17,202 bases of DNA from CAYRZF01 sp964428805 (GTDB lineage Bacteria; Methylomirabilota; Methylomirabilia; Rokubacteriales; CSP1-6): positions 1 through 17,202 of the forward strand of contig CAYRZF010000048.1 of NCBI GenBank assembly GCA_964428805.1, written 5' to 3'. The notes below the pieces were generated by a model. That model was not told where the DNA came from. It saw nothing but the letters and a program-made list of their open reading frames with translations, and made no database searches. This document shows positions 5,946 to 15,100 of this stretch, one piece after another. The position numbers and the translations under genes are program-made. Every line of letters starts with the position of its first letter. Position 1 is the stretch's first letter.

Positions 5946-7642
5946 CACACTTCCAGGATCACCGGGAGGACCACGGGTTTCCGCTGGAAGCGCTGGTTGA
6001 TGAACCGCCGGACCGCGCTCCTCACGAGCGAGCCCAGGAGCTCCCGGTCCACCGGGATCGCCGGCTCCCGCTCAGCCAGCGCCGCGCGGATCGTCGCTTT
6101 GACCTCTTCGAGCACCTCCTCGGACTCCTTCACATAGACGAAGCCGCGGGAGGCGATCTCCGGGCCGGCCAGCAGCTCACCGGTGCTCTTGTCCACCGTC
6201 AGCGCCACCACGACCATCCCGTCCTGGGCGAGAAGCTGGCGATCACGCAGGACGACCGCCCCGACGTCGCCGATCCCCTTGCCGTCCACGAGCACCCGGC
6301 CGGCGGGAAAGCGGCCCAGCACCCGCCCGGACGTCTTGGTCAGCTCAATGCCCAGGCCGTCCTCGATGACGAAGATCCGCTCCCGGGGAATGCCGAGGCC
6401 CTCCGCGAGCCGCGCGTGCATCAGGAGGTGACGGTACTCGCCGTGGATCGGAACGAAGTAGCGCGGGCGCGTCAGGTTCAGCATGAGCTTGAGGTCCTCC
6501 TGGCTCGCGTGGCCCGAGACGTGGACGAAGGCCACGGCCTCCCAGAGAACCTCGGCGCCCAGCCGGAAGAGGGCGTTGATCACCCGGCCGATCACGCGCT
6601 CGTTGCCCGGGATGATCCGGGCCGAGAGGATCACGAGGTCGCCGGGCTCGACCTGGACGGACTTATGCTCCTCGGCGGCCATGAGGGCCAGAGCCGAGTG
6701 CTCCTCGCCCTGGCTCCCGGTCGAGAGGATGACCTGGCGGGAGGCGGGAAGCTCCGCCAGTTCTTCCAGCGGCAGCAGCACGCCGTCGGGGACCTTGAGG
6801 TACCCCAGCTCGGCGGCGATCCGGACGTTCCCCACCATGCTCATGCCCAGGAGCGCGACCTTGCGACCGAACCGGACGGCGAGATCCAGCACCTGTTGGA
6901 TCCGGTGGATGTGCGAGGCGAAGGTGGCCAGGATGATCCGGCCGCGGGCCTTCTCAAACCGCTGAGCCAGGGCCTGGCCCACCTCGGTCTCCGAGCGCGT
7001 GTGGCCCGGCCGGTCCACGTTGGTCGAGTCCGAGCAGAGGCAGAGGACGCCCCGCTCGCCCAGCTCGGCGAACTTCCGGTAGTCCGCGTACTCGCGGTCA
7101 ACAGGGCTCGGGTCGAGCTTGAAGTCGCCGGTGTGAACAATCGTTCCGACCGGCGTGTCAATGGCCAGGCCGATCCCGTCCGCGATCGAGTGGGTGACGC
7201 GAATTGCCTCGACGCGGAACGGCCCCAGTTCGATCACGTCCCGTGGTTTCATGGGGCGGAGGTCCGCTTTTTCCGCGAGGCCGTGCTCGCCGAGGCGATC
7301 TTTGACTAACGCCAAAGTCAACGGAGTCCCGTAGATGGGGACGCTGATCTCGCGAAGCAAATACGGCAGGGCGCCGATGTGGTCCTCGTGGCCGTGGGTG
7401 AGGACCACCGCCCTGAAGGCGTCACGCTTGCCGAGGACATAGGCGAAATCCGGGATGACCCGATCGATCCCTAGCATCTCGTCGTCCGGGAACATGACCC
7501 CGCAGTCCACGGCGATCAGGTCGTCGCCGGATTCCACCACCATCATGTTCAGCCCGATTTCACCCAGCCCGCCCAGGGGGATCAGGCGAACTGACGGCTC
7601 GGTCGCGGGGGCGATGGGATCGGGGTCCAAGGCGGCGTTCAC
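5945..7642 (-). CDS. rnj: Ribonuclease J
   Basis: RNase J is a metallo-beta-lactamase/beta-CASP ribonuclease with 5'-3' exonuclease and endonuclease activity in mRNA decay and rRNA maturation. The 565-residue protein starts the fold with RLIPLGGLGEIGLNMMVVE. It has the zinc motif HGHEDHIGA (H83, H85, D87, H88), further ligands H151 (THSIADG) and D173 (HTGDFKLD), then beta-CASP motifs: CSDSTNVD, ATFASHIHRIQQ, STGSQGE, VSGHASQEDLKLM and PIHGEYRHL. A C-terminal alpha/beta domain follows from about residue 455. Translation starts at GTG with TAGGAG 10 nt upstream (7653-7658). An rnj gene is common in Firmicutes and several diderm phyla but absent from E. coli, which helps exclude Gammaproteobacteria. 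No RNase E is visible here. Confidence 0.95.
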   Translation of the reverse strand: MNAALDPDPIAPATEPSVRLIPLGGLGEIGLNMMVVESGDDLIAVDCGVMFPDDEMLGIDRVIPDFAYVLGKRDAFRAVVLTHGHEDHIGALPYLLREISVPIYGTPLTLALVKDRLGEHGLAEKADLRPMKPRDVIELGPFRVEAIRVTHSIADGIGLAIDTPVGTIVHTGDFKLDPSPVDREYADYRKFAELGERGVLCLCSDSTNVDRPGHTRSETEVGQALAQRFEKARGRIILATFASHIHRIQQVLDLAVRFGRKVALLGMSMVGNVRIAAELGYLKVPDGVLLPLEELAELPASRQVILSTGSQGEEHSALALMAAEEHKSVQVEPGDLVILSARIIPGNERVIGRVINALFRLGAEVLWEAVAFVHVSGHASQEDLKLMLNLTRPRYFVPIHGEYRHLLMHARLAEGLGIPRERIFVIEDGLGIELTKTSGRVLGRFPAGRVLVDGKGIGDVGAVVLRDRQLLAQDGMVVVALTVDKSTGELLAGPEIASRGFVYVKESEEVLEEVKATIRAALAEREPAIPVDRELLGSLVRSAVRRFINQRFQRKPVVLPVILEV

Positions 7643-7692
7643 GCGGGCTAAACTCCTACGGTTTCGAGCGCCTCAATCTTACCATCCGCGTG

Positions 7693-8502
7693 TCAAGGGG
7701 CGAAGGAATTTAGCCGGGAAAACTCCTCAAGCGAAAGCGTCTCGGCGCGACGCGCCGGGTCGATGCCGGCGGCGGCGAGCCACTGCCTTGCCGCCGCGAC
7801 GCTCGAGTGGAGCCCCCCCGCCAGGGCGTTGGCCAGGGTCTTCCGCCTCTGTCCGAACGCGGCCTTGACAGTCCGCTGAAAGCCTCGCTCATCCGTCACG
7901 GGCACGCGCGGGGCCGCCAGAACCCGGAGGTGAAGGACGGCGGAGTCAACCTTGGGCGGCGGCCTGAAGGCGCCGGGCGGGATCGTCAGCGCGAGGCGGA
8001 CAGCGCAGTAGAGTTGGGTCAGAACCGAAAGCGACCCGTAGCGTTTCGAGCCCGGCGCTGCCGCGACCCGCTCGGCGACTTCCTTCTGAAGCGTCAGAAC
8101 CATCTCCGAGACCGCGGTGCGGGCCTCGACGAGCCGCTCGAGGATCGCCTTAGAGGCGCTGTACGGAAGGTTCCCGACGACCACGACCCGACCCTCGGGC
8201 GAGGGCCTGAGGGCGGGCAGCGTCGAATAATCAAAGCGGCGGGCGTCAGCCTGGCGGATCTCGACGTGAGGAAGAGGTGCCAGGCGGGGCCGAAGTTCCT
8301 CGAAGAGGGCCCCGTCAACCTCGAGGCCGAGGAGCCGGCCGGCCCGCTCAGCCAGGAGGAAGGTCAGCGCGCCCTCGCCCGGCCCGATCTCGACGCAGAG
8401 GTCTTCACGGGTCAGGCGCGCCAAGTCCGCAATGGCCCGGGCAATGCTGGCATCTCGGAGGAAGTGTTGCCCGAAGGCCCGGCGGCGGCCGGTGGTGGTC
8501 AC
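7693..8502 (-). CDS. rsmA: 16S rRNA dimethyladenosine transferase RsmA (KsgA)
   Basis: RsmA dimethylates two adjacent adenosines in helix 45 of 16S rRNA, using S-adenosylmethionine, during late 30S assembly. The 269-residue protein has FGQHFLRD (10-17), the SAM-binding loop VEIGPGEGALT (37-47), an acidic residue at the end of the second strand (LGLEVDG), and the catalytic motif NLPYSAS (111-117). The C-terminal helical domain includes FRPPPKVDSAVL and AFGQRRKTLANAL. Translation starts at GTG overlapping the coaE stop as GTGA, so the two are probably translationally coupled. The stop is 50 nt upstream of rnj. Confidence 0.95.
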   Translation of the reverse strand: MTTTGRRRAFGQHFLRDASIARAIADLARLTREDLCVEIGPGEGALTFLLAERAGRLLGLEVDGALFEELRPRLAPLPHVEIRQADARRFDYSTLPALRPSPEGRVVVVGNLPYSASKAILERLVEARTAVSEMVLTLQKEVAERVAAAPGSKRYGSLSVLTQLYCAVRLALTIPPGAFRPPPKVDSAVLHLRVLAAPRVPVTDERGFQRTVKAAFGQRRKTLANALAGGLHSSVAAARQWLAAAGIDPARRAETLSLEEFSRLNSFAP

Positions 8503-9137
8503 GAGGAGGTTGCTTGGAGGGCGGCGAGATCGGCGAGCAGCGCCTGGTGGACTTCCCGGACCCGGCGGTCGGTCTCCTCGCGGGTCCCGGAGTTGTCCAC
8601 TACGTAGTGGGCCTGCTTCACCTTAAGGGATAGCGACATCTGGCTCCGGATCTTTTCGCGCGCCTCCGCCTCGGAAAGGTTGTCCCGGAGCATGAGGCGT
8701 CTCAACTGGGTCGCCTCGCTGGCGTACACCACGATAACGCGGTCCATATTCTTGGCTCCGCCCGTCTCCAAGAGGAGCGCGGCGTCGAAGATGACGAGCC
8801 CCTCGAACCCCTCCGTCAAGAGCTCCGCCAGGATCCCGGCCTGACGCTGCCGGATCTCCGGATGGGTGAACTCCTCCAGACGCTTGCGCTTGGCGGGGTC
8901 GGCGAAGACCAGCGCCCCAAGCTTCTTCCGGTCGATCCGGCCGTCGGTCTCGAGGATCTGCTTGCCGAACTCGGCCACGATCTTGTCGTAGGCCGGCTCG
9001 CCGGGCTCCACGACCTCCCGTGCCAGCAGGTCGGCGTCAATGATCAGGCAGCCGAGATCGCGGAGCATCCGGGAGACCATGCTCTTCCCGGTCCCAACGC
9101 CACCGGTCAGCCCCACCAGGAGGAACCGCGGCTTCAT
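8499..9137 (-). CDS. coaE: Dephospho-CoA kinase
   Basis: CoaE phosphorylates the ribose 3'-hydroxyl of dephospho-CoA, the last step of coenzyme A synthesis, in the cytosol. The 212-residue protein shows the P-loop GLTGGVGTGKS (9-19), IIDADLLAREV (D34, D36), and the FTHPEIR motif (His92). The segment DAALLLETG stands in place of the more usual D-x-P-L-L-F-E. RDNLSEAEAREKIRSQM and DNSGT near the C-terminus are also family features. The length is normal (E. coli about 206). The ATG start has only a weak ribosome binding site. It follows an 86-nt gap after the hypothetical secreted gene and overlaps rsmA by 4 nt. Confidence 0.95.
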   Translation of the reverse strand: MKPRFLLVGLTGGVGTGKSMVSRMLRDLGCLIIDADLLAREVVEPGEPAYDKIVAEFGKQILETDGRIDRKKLGALVFADPAKRKRLEEFTHPEIRQRQAGILAELLTEGFEGLVIFDAALLLETGGAKNMDRVIVVYASEATQLRRLMLRDNLSEAEAREKIRSQMSLSLKVKQAHYVVDNSGTREETDRRVREVHQALLADLAALQATSS

Positions 9138-9223
9138 CTACGAACGCTCACAACCCGCTCCCGGGGCCTTTCAGCTTCACCCTCTCGTTCCTTCATTGAA
9201 GACGACTGGCGAACGTTCGCTTG
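9138..9223. other. Gap between the secreted-protein gene and coaE, with a 12-bp palindrome
   Basis: This 86-nt stretch has no gene. It contains a perfect 12-bp palindrome, GCGAACGTTCGC, at 9209-9220, just beyond the stop codon of the upstream gene, and a short CTTCA-T-TGAAG inverted repeat near 9192-9202. Neither is followed by a T-tract, so neither looks like an intrinsic terminator. I see no good -35/-10 pair for coaE. Confidence 0.5.
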
Positions 9224-9619
9224 TCACTTGTACCAATCATGCGGGTCGATGCCGACCACGGTGTGGCCGCGGACCACCGTTACCACAATCGGGTCATGAG
9301 ACGCGCAGTCAACCCTCAAACCGCATCTGACAAATTCAGAATAGTAAGCCTTGTGGCCTTTCAGGCTGGCCGTCGTGGCAAAGACATGATACCGCCCCGC
9401 CGGGACTTCGATCTGGTAGCCCAGGCCGTACCTGTACTGCTTGCCCTTGATGTGCTTCCCCGTGCAGTACTGCTCCTTCGTTATAAGATCCTCGGCGCAC
9501 ACCCGCATTTCTCCGGGAATTTCCTCGCCGGGATAGCTCAGAGATCCTTCGATAATGCCCGTCTCCCCTTCTGCAACGAATGCCGTGGCTACAAAAATGA
9601 GCGGAAGGATAAGGGTCAT
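9224..9619 (-). CDS. Small secreted protein of unknown function, four cysteines, probable beta-sandwich
   Basis: I cannot assign a function. The 131-residue ORF begins with a short hydrophobic segment (MTLILPLIFVATAFVAEGE) that looks like a signal peptide, though its n-region lacks a basic residue. The mature part is beta-rich: GIIEGSLSYPGEEIP, then a strand with C41, then YCTGKH with C52, then YQIEVPAGRYHVFATT, resembling carboxypeptidase-regulatory/transthyretin-like sandwiches in which a YxLxVPxGxYxV strand is typical. C99 and C105 lie near the end, and the tail is GIDPHDWYK. Four cysteines suggest two disulfides outside the cytosol. The ATG overlaps the polA stop as ATGA, with GGAGG only 1 nt upstream of the ATG, too close for normal initiation, so translation probably depends on polA. 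Confidence 0.75.
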   Translation of the reverse strand: MTLILPLIFVATAFVAEGETGIIEGSLSYPGEEIPGEMRVCAEDLITKEQYCTGKHIKGKQYRYGLGYQIEVPAGRYHVFATTASLKGHKAYYSEFVRCGLRVDCASHDPIVVTVVRGHTVVGIDPHDWYK

Positions 9620-12192
9620 ACCTCCGCCCAGGTGAGGCCGGTTTTGATGTCCACCTTCAGCGGCACGGCAAGGGCCATCGCCCCCTCCATGATCTCGCGC
9701 GCCAGCCGCTCCAGGGTGGCGAGTTCGTCCTGGGGCGCCTCGAAGAGCAGCTCGTCGTGCACCTGGAGAAGCATCCGGCTTCCGAGCCCCCTCGTCGTGA
9801 GCGCCTCGGCCATCCTCACCATCGCGATCTTGATGAGGTCCGCCGCCGAGCCCTGCACGGGAGCGTTCATGGCCATGCGCTCGGCCATGCCACGCGCGTT
9901 CGGGTTGGTTGACATGAGTTCGGGCAGATAACGGCGTCGGCCGAGGAGCGTGGTGACGTAGCCCTTTTCCCTGCCCTCGGCCAATGTGGCGTCCAGGTAG
10001 GCCTTCACCTTGGGATGGCGGGTGAAGTAGTCATCCAGATACCTCTGCGCCGCCCGCTGGTCCACCCCCGCGGCCCGGGAGAGGCCGAAGGCCGAAATCC
10101 CGTAGATGATTCCGAATCCGATTCCTTTGGCCACGCGCCGCATCTCAGGCGTGACAGCATCCACCGTAACCTTGAACACCTCCATTGCCGTCAGCGTGTG
10201 GATGTCCTCGCCGCGCCGGAAGGCCTCGATCAAGGCCTCCTCGCCTGAAAGGTGGGCGAGGAATCTGAGTTCGATTTGCGAATAGTCGGCGGCGAGGAAG
10301 CGCCATCCGGGCTCGGGAACGAAGGCCTCACGGATTCGCCGCCCCAGCTCGCTGCGGATCGGAATGTTTTGCAAATTTGGTTCAGACGACGAAAGTCTCC
10401 CCGTGGCGGTCACGAGCTGGTTGAAGGAGGTGTGGATTCTGCCTGTGGCGGGATGGATGAGCCCGGGAAGAGTGTCGGCGTACGTGGACTTGAGCTTGGC
10501 CAGGGTCCGGTACTCGAGGATCTTGGCGGGGAGCGGGTGGCCGAGGGCGAGCTCGGCGAGCACGTCGGCGTCGGTCGAGTAGCCGGTCTTCGTGCGCTTC
10601 ACGGGCGGCAGCTTGAGCTTTTCAAACAGGATCTGAGCCAGCTGCTTGGGAGAGCCGATGTTGAAAGGTTCACCCGCAAGACGGTGGATCTCCCGAGTGA
10701 GATTGTCGAGCTCACGCTCGAGTTCCTTGGCGAAGGCTAGGAGGCCCTCGGGAGCGACGCGGATGCCGGCGAGCTCCATGCGGGCCAGAACCGACGCCAG
10801 CGGCCGCTCGACCTCCTCATAGAGCGACCGGAGCGCGGCCTCTTCAAGGAGTGCCCCAACATGCTTCCAGTAGCGCCAGATCCAGCGCGCCCGCTCCCCG
10901 GCAAGCGCGGCCATCGCCTGGTCGGGGCCATCAACTCCCCCCGCCGCAGGGGGGCCCTCGCCGAACGCCTCGAGACAGAGCTCCTCCAGCCGGTAGCTGG
11001 TGCGCGCCGGGTTCAGGAGATAGGCGGCGACGGCCCCGTCCTCGAAGCGAATGGGACCCTCCTTGCGGCGGAGCGCCCACTCGAGGACCAGCTTCACGTC
11101 ATGGCCGATGATGAGGCGGCCGTCGAGAGGCGGGAGCCGGTCTACCAACGGGAAGAAGGCGGGGCCGACTTCGGGGTGGAAGAAGGCAAGACCACGCAGC
11201 ATTGGATCGGGAGGTCCTCCCGCCCCGCACCATTCGACGGCGAGCGCTGTCGTGGCGGAGAGGGACCCACAATACGCACCGAACGCTTCCGGTGAAGAGA
11301 GGACGGGGACGGGTTCGCGTTCGACCTGAACGACGGGCTGGGGGAGCTGCTTGAGGAGGGTTGAGAATTCCATCTCCGTCCAGAGCGCGCGCAACTGCTC
11401 CCAGTCGGGTTCCTGGCGGCGCAGGGTCTCGAGGTCCAGGGCCAATGGCACGCGGGTACTTACCGTGGCCAGCTCACGCGACAGCAGCAGTTGCTTCCGG
11501 TTCGTTGCGAGAGCTTCGCGCAGCTTGCCCGCCACCAGCGGGAGGTTCTGGTAAAGGCGCTCCACGCTGCCGAACTGCCTGATCAGCTTGACCGCCGTCT
11601 TTTCCCCGACGCCCGGCACGCCCGGGATGTTGTCGATGGCGTCGCCCATCAGCGCCAGGAGGTCGGGGATCTGCGCCGGCTCGACCTCCCACTTCTCCCT
11701 CACCTGGTCTTCTCCGAAGAGCACCCGCTCTCCCTTCGAATTCGTCGAGAGCACCTGCACCTTGGGCCCGACGAGCTGGAGCATGTCCTTGTCCCCCGTG
11801 ACCAGGACCAGCTCCAGGGGCAGCTCCCGCATGCGATCCACCAGGGTCCCGAAGATGTCGTCGGCCTCGTAGCCGGGCACTTCCAGAAATGGGATCCTGA
11901 GCGCCTCGAAGAGCGCCTTCACGTGGGGGATTTGCTGCGCCAGGTCTGCCGGCATGCCGGGCCGCTGGATCTTGTACGCTTCGAAGGCCTCGTGGCGGAA
12001 CGTGGGGCCCGGGGCATCCCAGGCCACGGCGATGTAGTCGGGCTGCTCCTCGCGCAGGAGCTTCCAGAGCATCGTGCTCATGCCGAAGACGGCGTGGCTG
12101 GGCACGCCCCGCGAGGTGGAGAGGTAGCCGATGGCGTGGTAGGCGCGGTAGAGGTGGGACGGGCCGTCGATGACAAACAACCGCTCCGTCAT
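9616..12192 (-). CDS. polA: DNA polymerase I
   Basis: PolA fills gaps and removes RNA primers in replication and repair. The 858-residue protein has a 5' nuclease domain (1 to about 285; D9, GYEADD near 107-112, VTGDKDM near 131-137, GDAIDNIPGVPGVGEKTA). Next is a 3'-5' exonuclease-like domain (about 295-445) without catalytic residues, then a family A polymerase domain with motif A LAADYSQIELR (D636), motif B RRVAKGIGFGIIYG (R685, K689, F693, Y697) and motif C QVHDELLF (about 810-817). Length lies between Taq (832) and E. coli (928). The exo domain has AVEWCG where DxE is expected and GHDVKLV where NxxxD is expected, so proofreading is probably absent. The ATG overlaps the glnE stop as ATGA with no Shine-Dalgarno, implying coupling. 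Confidence 0.96.
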   Translation of the reverse strand: MTERLFVIDGPSHLYRAYHAIGYLSTSRGVPSHAVFGMSTMLWKLLREEQPDYIAVAWDAPGPTFRHEAFEAYKIQRPGMPADLAQQIPHVKALFEALRIPFLEVPGYEADDIFGTLVDRMRELPLELVLVTGDKDMLQLVGPKVQVLSTNSKGERVLFGEDQVREKWEVEPAQIPDLLALMGDAIDNIPGVPGVGEKTAVKLIRQFGSVERLYQNLPLVAGKLREALATNRKQLLLSRELATVSTRVPLALDLETLRRQEPDWEQLRALWTEMEFSTLLKQLPQPVVQVEREPVPVLSSPEAFGAYCGSLSATTALAVEWCGAGGPPDPMLRGLAFFHPEVGPAFFPLVDRLPPLDGRLIIGHDVKLVLEWALRRKEGPIRFEDGAVAAYLLNPARTSYRLEELCLEAFGEGPPAAGGVDGPDQAMAALAGERARWIWRYWKHVGALLEEAALRSLYEEVERPLASVLARMELAGIRVAPEGLLAFAKELERELDNLTREIHRLAGEPFNIGSPKQLAQILFEKLKLPPVKRTKTGYSTDADVLAELALGHPLPAKILEYRTLAKLKSTYADTLPGLIHPATGRIHTSFNQLVTATGRLSSSEPNLQNIPIRSELGRRIREAFVPEPGWRFLAADYSQIELRFLAHLSGEEALIEAFRRGEDIHTLTAMEVFKVTVDAVTPEMRRVAKGIGFGIIYGISAFGLSRAAGVDQRAAQRYLDDYFTRHPKVKAYLDATLAEGREKGYVTTLLGRRRYLPELMSTNPNARGMAERMAMNAPVQGSAADLIKIAMVRMAEALTTRGLGSRMLLQVHDELLFEAPQDELATLERLAREIMEGAMALAVPLKVDIKTGLTWAEV

Positions 12193-15100
12193 GTCGAGAA
12201 CACGCGCTCGTAGATAGCGCGGACCTCCTGAGTACGCCGGGTATAATCGGCCAGCAGCTCGGCTCGCCCCGGATAGTCGAGGGCCTTGGCGACGCGTGAT
12301 GGCATTGGACCAGCCGCTTCGAGCGTGTCGGCAGGACGCCCACCGAAAAGCCGGAGCGCCGCCGCCACTCGCCGGAGCCAGTCGTAGTTGTCGAGCAGAG
12401 CGTTGCCTTCCGGTTCAGGGAGGATGCCCTCGCGGCAGAGAGCCCGGAGCGCTGAGACGGTATTGGCCCGGCGAACCCCAGGTTTGGCGCCTCCGTGGGC
12501 CAGCTGGAGCGCCTGCGCGAGGAACTCCACGTCCACCAACCCGCCGCGGCCGAACTTCACGTGCTGCCGCCCCGGGGCCTCCTTCCCCAACTCGACCTCC
12601 ATCCGCTGGCGGACTTCCCTGATCTCCTTGAGCTCGGGGGACGAGAGCCCGCGGTCGTACACGAGTGTCCTCAGCAGGCGCCGGACCCGTCCGCCGAGAA
12701 CGGGATCGCCCCCGACCAGACGAGCCTTCGTCAGCGTCTGACGCTCCCAGAGGTCCGACCACTCGCGATAGTACTGCTCGAAGGCTGCCAGGCTGGCGGC
12801 GAAGCCGCTGCCCTTGCTTCCCGGCCTGAGGCGCAGGTCAACGGGAAAGACCGTGCCGGCCGAGGTGATGTCACCAAGAAGGCTTGACAGTCTCTCCACC
12901 GCCCGGTCGTAGAAGACGTGGGCGTCGATACGTTTTTCCCCGTCGGTGGTCCCGTCAGGAGCGTACACGACGAAGAGGTCGAGATCCGACCCGACGGTCA
13001 GCTCACGGCCGCCGAGTTTACCAAGAGCCACGATGACGGCAGGTATGTAGCCGCCCTGAGAGTCGCGCGGCACACCATATTTTTCCACGTCGGCGTTGAC
13101 GGCCAACAGCCACGCGGCGGTCAGCGCCGCCTCGGCCAAGGCCGTCAGCTCACGCGAGAAGCCCTCCACGTCCGTCACGCCCAGGAGCCAGCGCCACGTG
13201 ATCCCGAGCTCTTCAGCCTGTTTCAAGCGGCGCAGCCGGTCCTTGCGATCCGCGGCGCCGAGTGCCCGGGCCAGGACCGGGGCCAGCGCGCGGCGAAAGT
13301 CGGGCTCGCGCTTGGGCGTCCTGAACTGCGTGGGATCCGCCAGTCCCGTGAGGAGTTCGGGCTGCGTGATCAGGAGCTGGGTCAGCAGCTCGCCCCGGGA
13401 GCAGAGCTTGACGAGGTTCAGCAGTAGGTCGGGACGGTCGGCAAGGAGCTCCAGGTAACCGGCACGCGGGCCCATGGCGGAGACGAACCGCTCGAACTGG
13501 TTGAGCCCTTCGTCCGGGTCCGGGCTCTGCCACAGGGCGTCCAGCAGGACGGGGAAGAGCCGGCGGAGCGACATGCCCATGGGCTCGGGATAGGGGACGA
13601 GCGGGCGGCCCTCCAGGATCAGGCGGAGATTCTGCCGCGCCCGCTCCGGATCGGCGAAGCCCGTGGCGTGGAGAGCCTGGGTCGAGGGGATGCGGACCCG
13701 GGCCTGCTCTTCCCCCGCGGGTGACTGGAAAAAGGCGGTGAAGGCCTGGTGCACGTCGCGGGTGACGGCGCGGTACTCCGCGAGAAAGCGCTTGGCCGCG
13801 CGGCCAACCGGCAACGCGATCCCCATGCGCCGGGCGAGCTGGCCCAGGGCGCCGGGCTCCTCCGGGAGCGTGTGGGTCTGAAACTCGTGAAGGATCTGGA
13901 GCCGGTGCTCGGCGGTGCGGAGATAGGTGTAGCCGTGGCCCAGGACGCGCCCCAGCGCGGGGGGCAGATAGCCGCGCTCGACGAGGCGGAAGATCGCCCG
14001 GAGGGTGTTCCGCTCCCGAAGCCAGGGGTCGTCGCCGCCGTAGAGCAGCTGGAGGGCTTGCACCAGAAATTCCACCTCCCGGATCCCGCCCGTCCCCAGC
14101 TTGACGTTCAGGCGCTCGTGCACCCGCCTCCCGGGTCCCCGGGCGCGGAGCGAGCGATCAATCTCGCTCTTCATGGCGCGAACCTTGGTGAGGATCCGCC
14201 GGTCAATCCCCGGCTGATAGACATAGGGACGGATCAGTTCGAGGAACCTGCGGCCGACAGCCTCATCGCCAGCACAGGCGCGGGCTTTAATCAGCGCCTG
14301 ACGCTCCCAGAACTCCGCGCGCCGGGCATAGTAGTCGCGATAGCCGTCCAGCGACAGGATCAGCGCCCCCACCCGTCCCTCGGGACGGAGCCTGAGATCC
14401 ACGCGAAACGCGTAGCCCTCGTCGGTCACGCCCTCGAGGGCGGCGACGATCTCGCGGGCGAGCCGCCTGAAGTACTCGCCGTTTGGGAGCGTCCCACCGG
14501 GGCCGCCGGACGTCTCGCCGTCCTCCGAGTAAACAAAGATGAGATCAATATCGGAGGAGTAGTTGAGCTCCTCCCCGCCCAGCTTGCCCATCCCGACAAC
14601 CGCGAGGCCCGCGTCGTCGCCTGTCGCCGTTCGTGGGACGCCATGCTGGGAGCGCAATGTTGAGTCGGCCAACCGCCAGGCAGCATCGAGGCAGACATCG
14701 GCGAGCCGCGACAGCTCCTCGGTGGTGACCGTGAGGCCAGCGTCCCCCAGGAGGTCGCGGCTCCCGATCCGCAGGAGGTGGCGGTACTTGAAGCGGCGGA
14801 GCGCATTCCAGCGCGCCTGGGGACGGGAGAAGGGAGCCAGGTCCCGGTCGAGCTCCTGAGCCAGCTCGTCCTTCGCCCACTGCCTCATTGCCGACGGTTC
14901 CAACAACCACGGGAGGAACGTCGGGTGTCGTCGGAGGGTGTCGGACAGGAACTGGCTCCCGCCTCCCAGCGTTGCGAGGAGATGAGCGGCCCCCGGATGG
15001 CTGGTGAGCGTGGTGAGGAACGTGGACCGATCCAGCACCGCCCCCAGGCGCTCCAGGTTGTTCAGCGCCATGTCGGGGTCGGGCGCCCCGGCCAGCGCTC

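Noticed and set aside
4137..6137. Long plus-strand ORF (666 codons) antisense to ftsK
   Set aside because: It shadows the FtsK motor and membrane domains, is low complexity (rich in R, G, E, H) and has no motif; long antisense ORFs are common at this GC content.
5912..7309. Plus-strand ORF (465 codons) antisense to RNase J
   Set aside because: It is the antisense frame of a gene with a complete zinc motif and beta-CASP domain and has no features of its own.
7676..7696. Possible promoter for rnj: TTGACA overlapping the rsmA stop and TGGTAAGAT nearby on the minus strand
   Set aside because: The TTGACA and TAAGAT are only 9 nt apart, too close to act together; TGGTAAGAT alone matches an extended -10 in only 4 of 6 core bases, so I did not annotate it.
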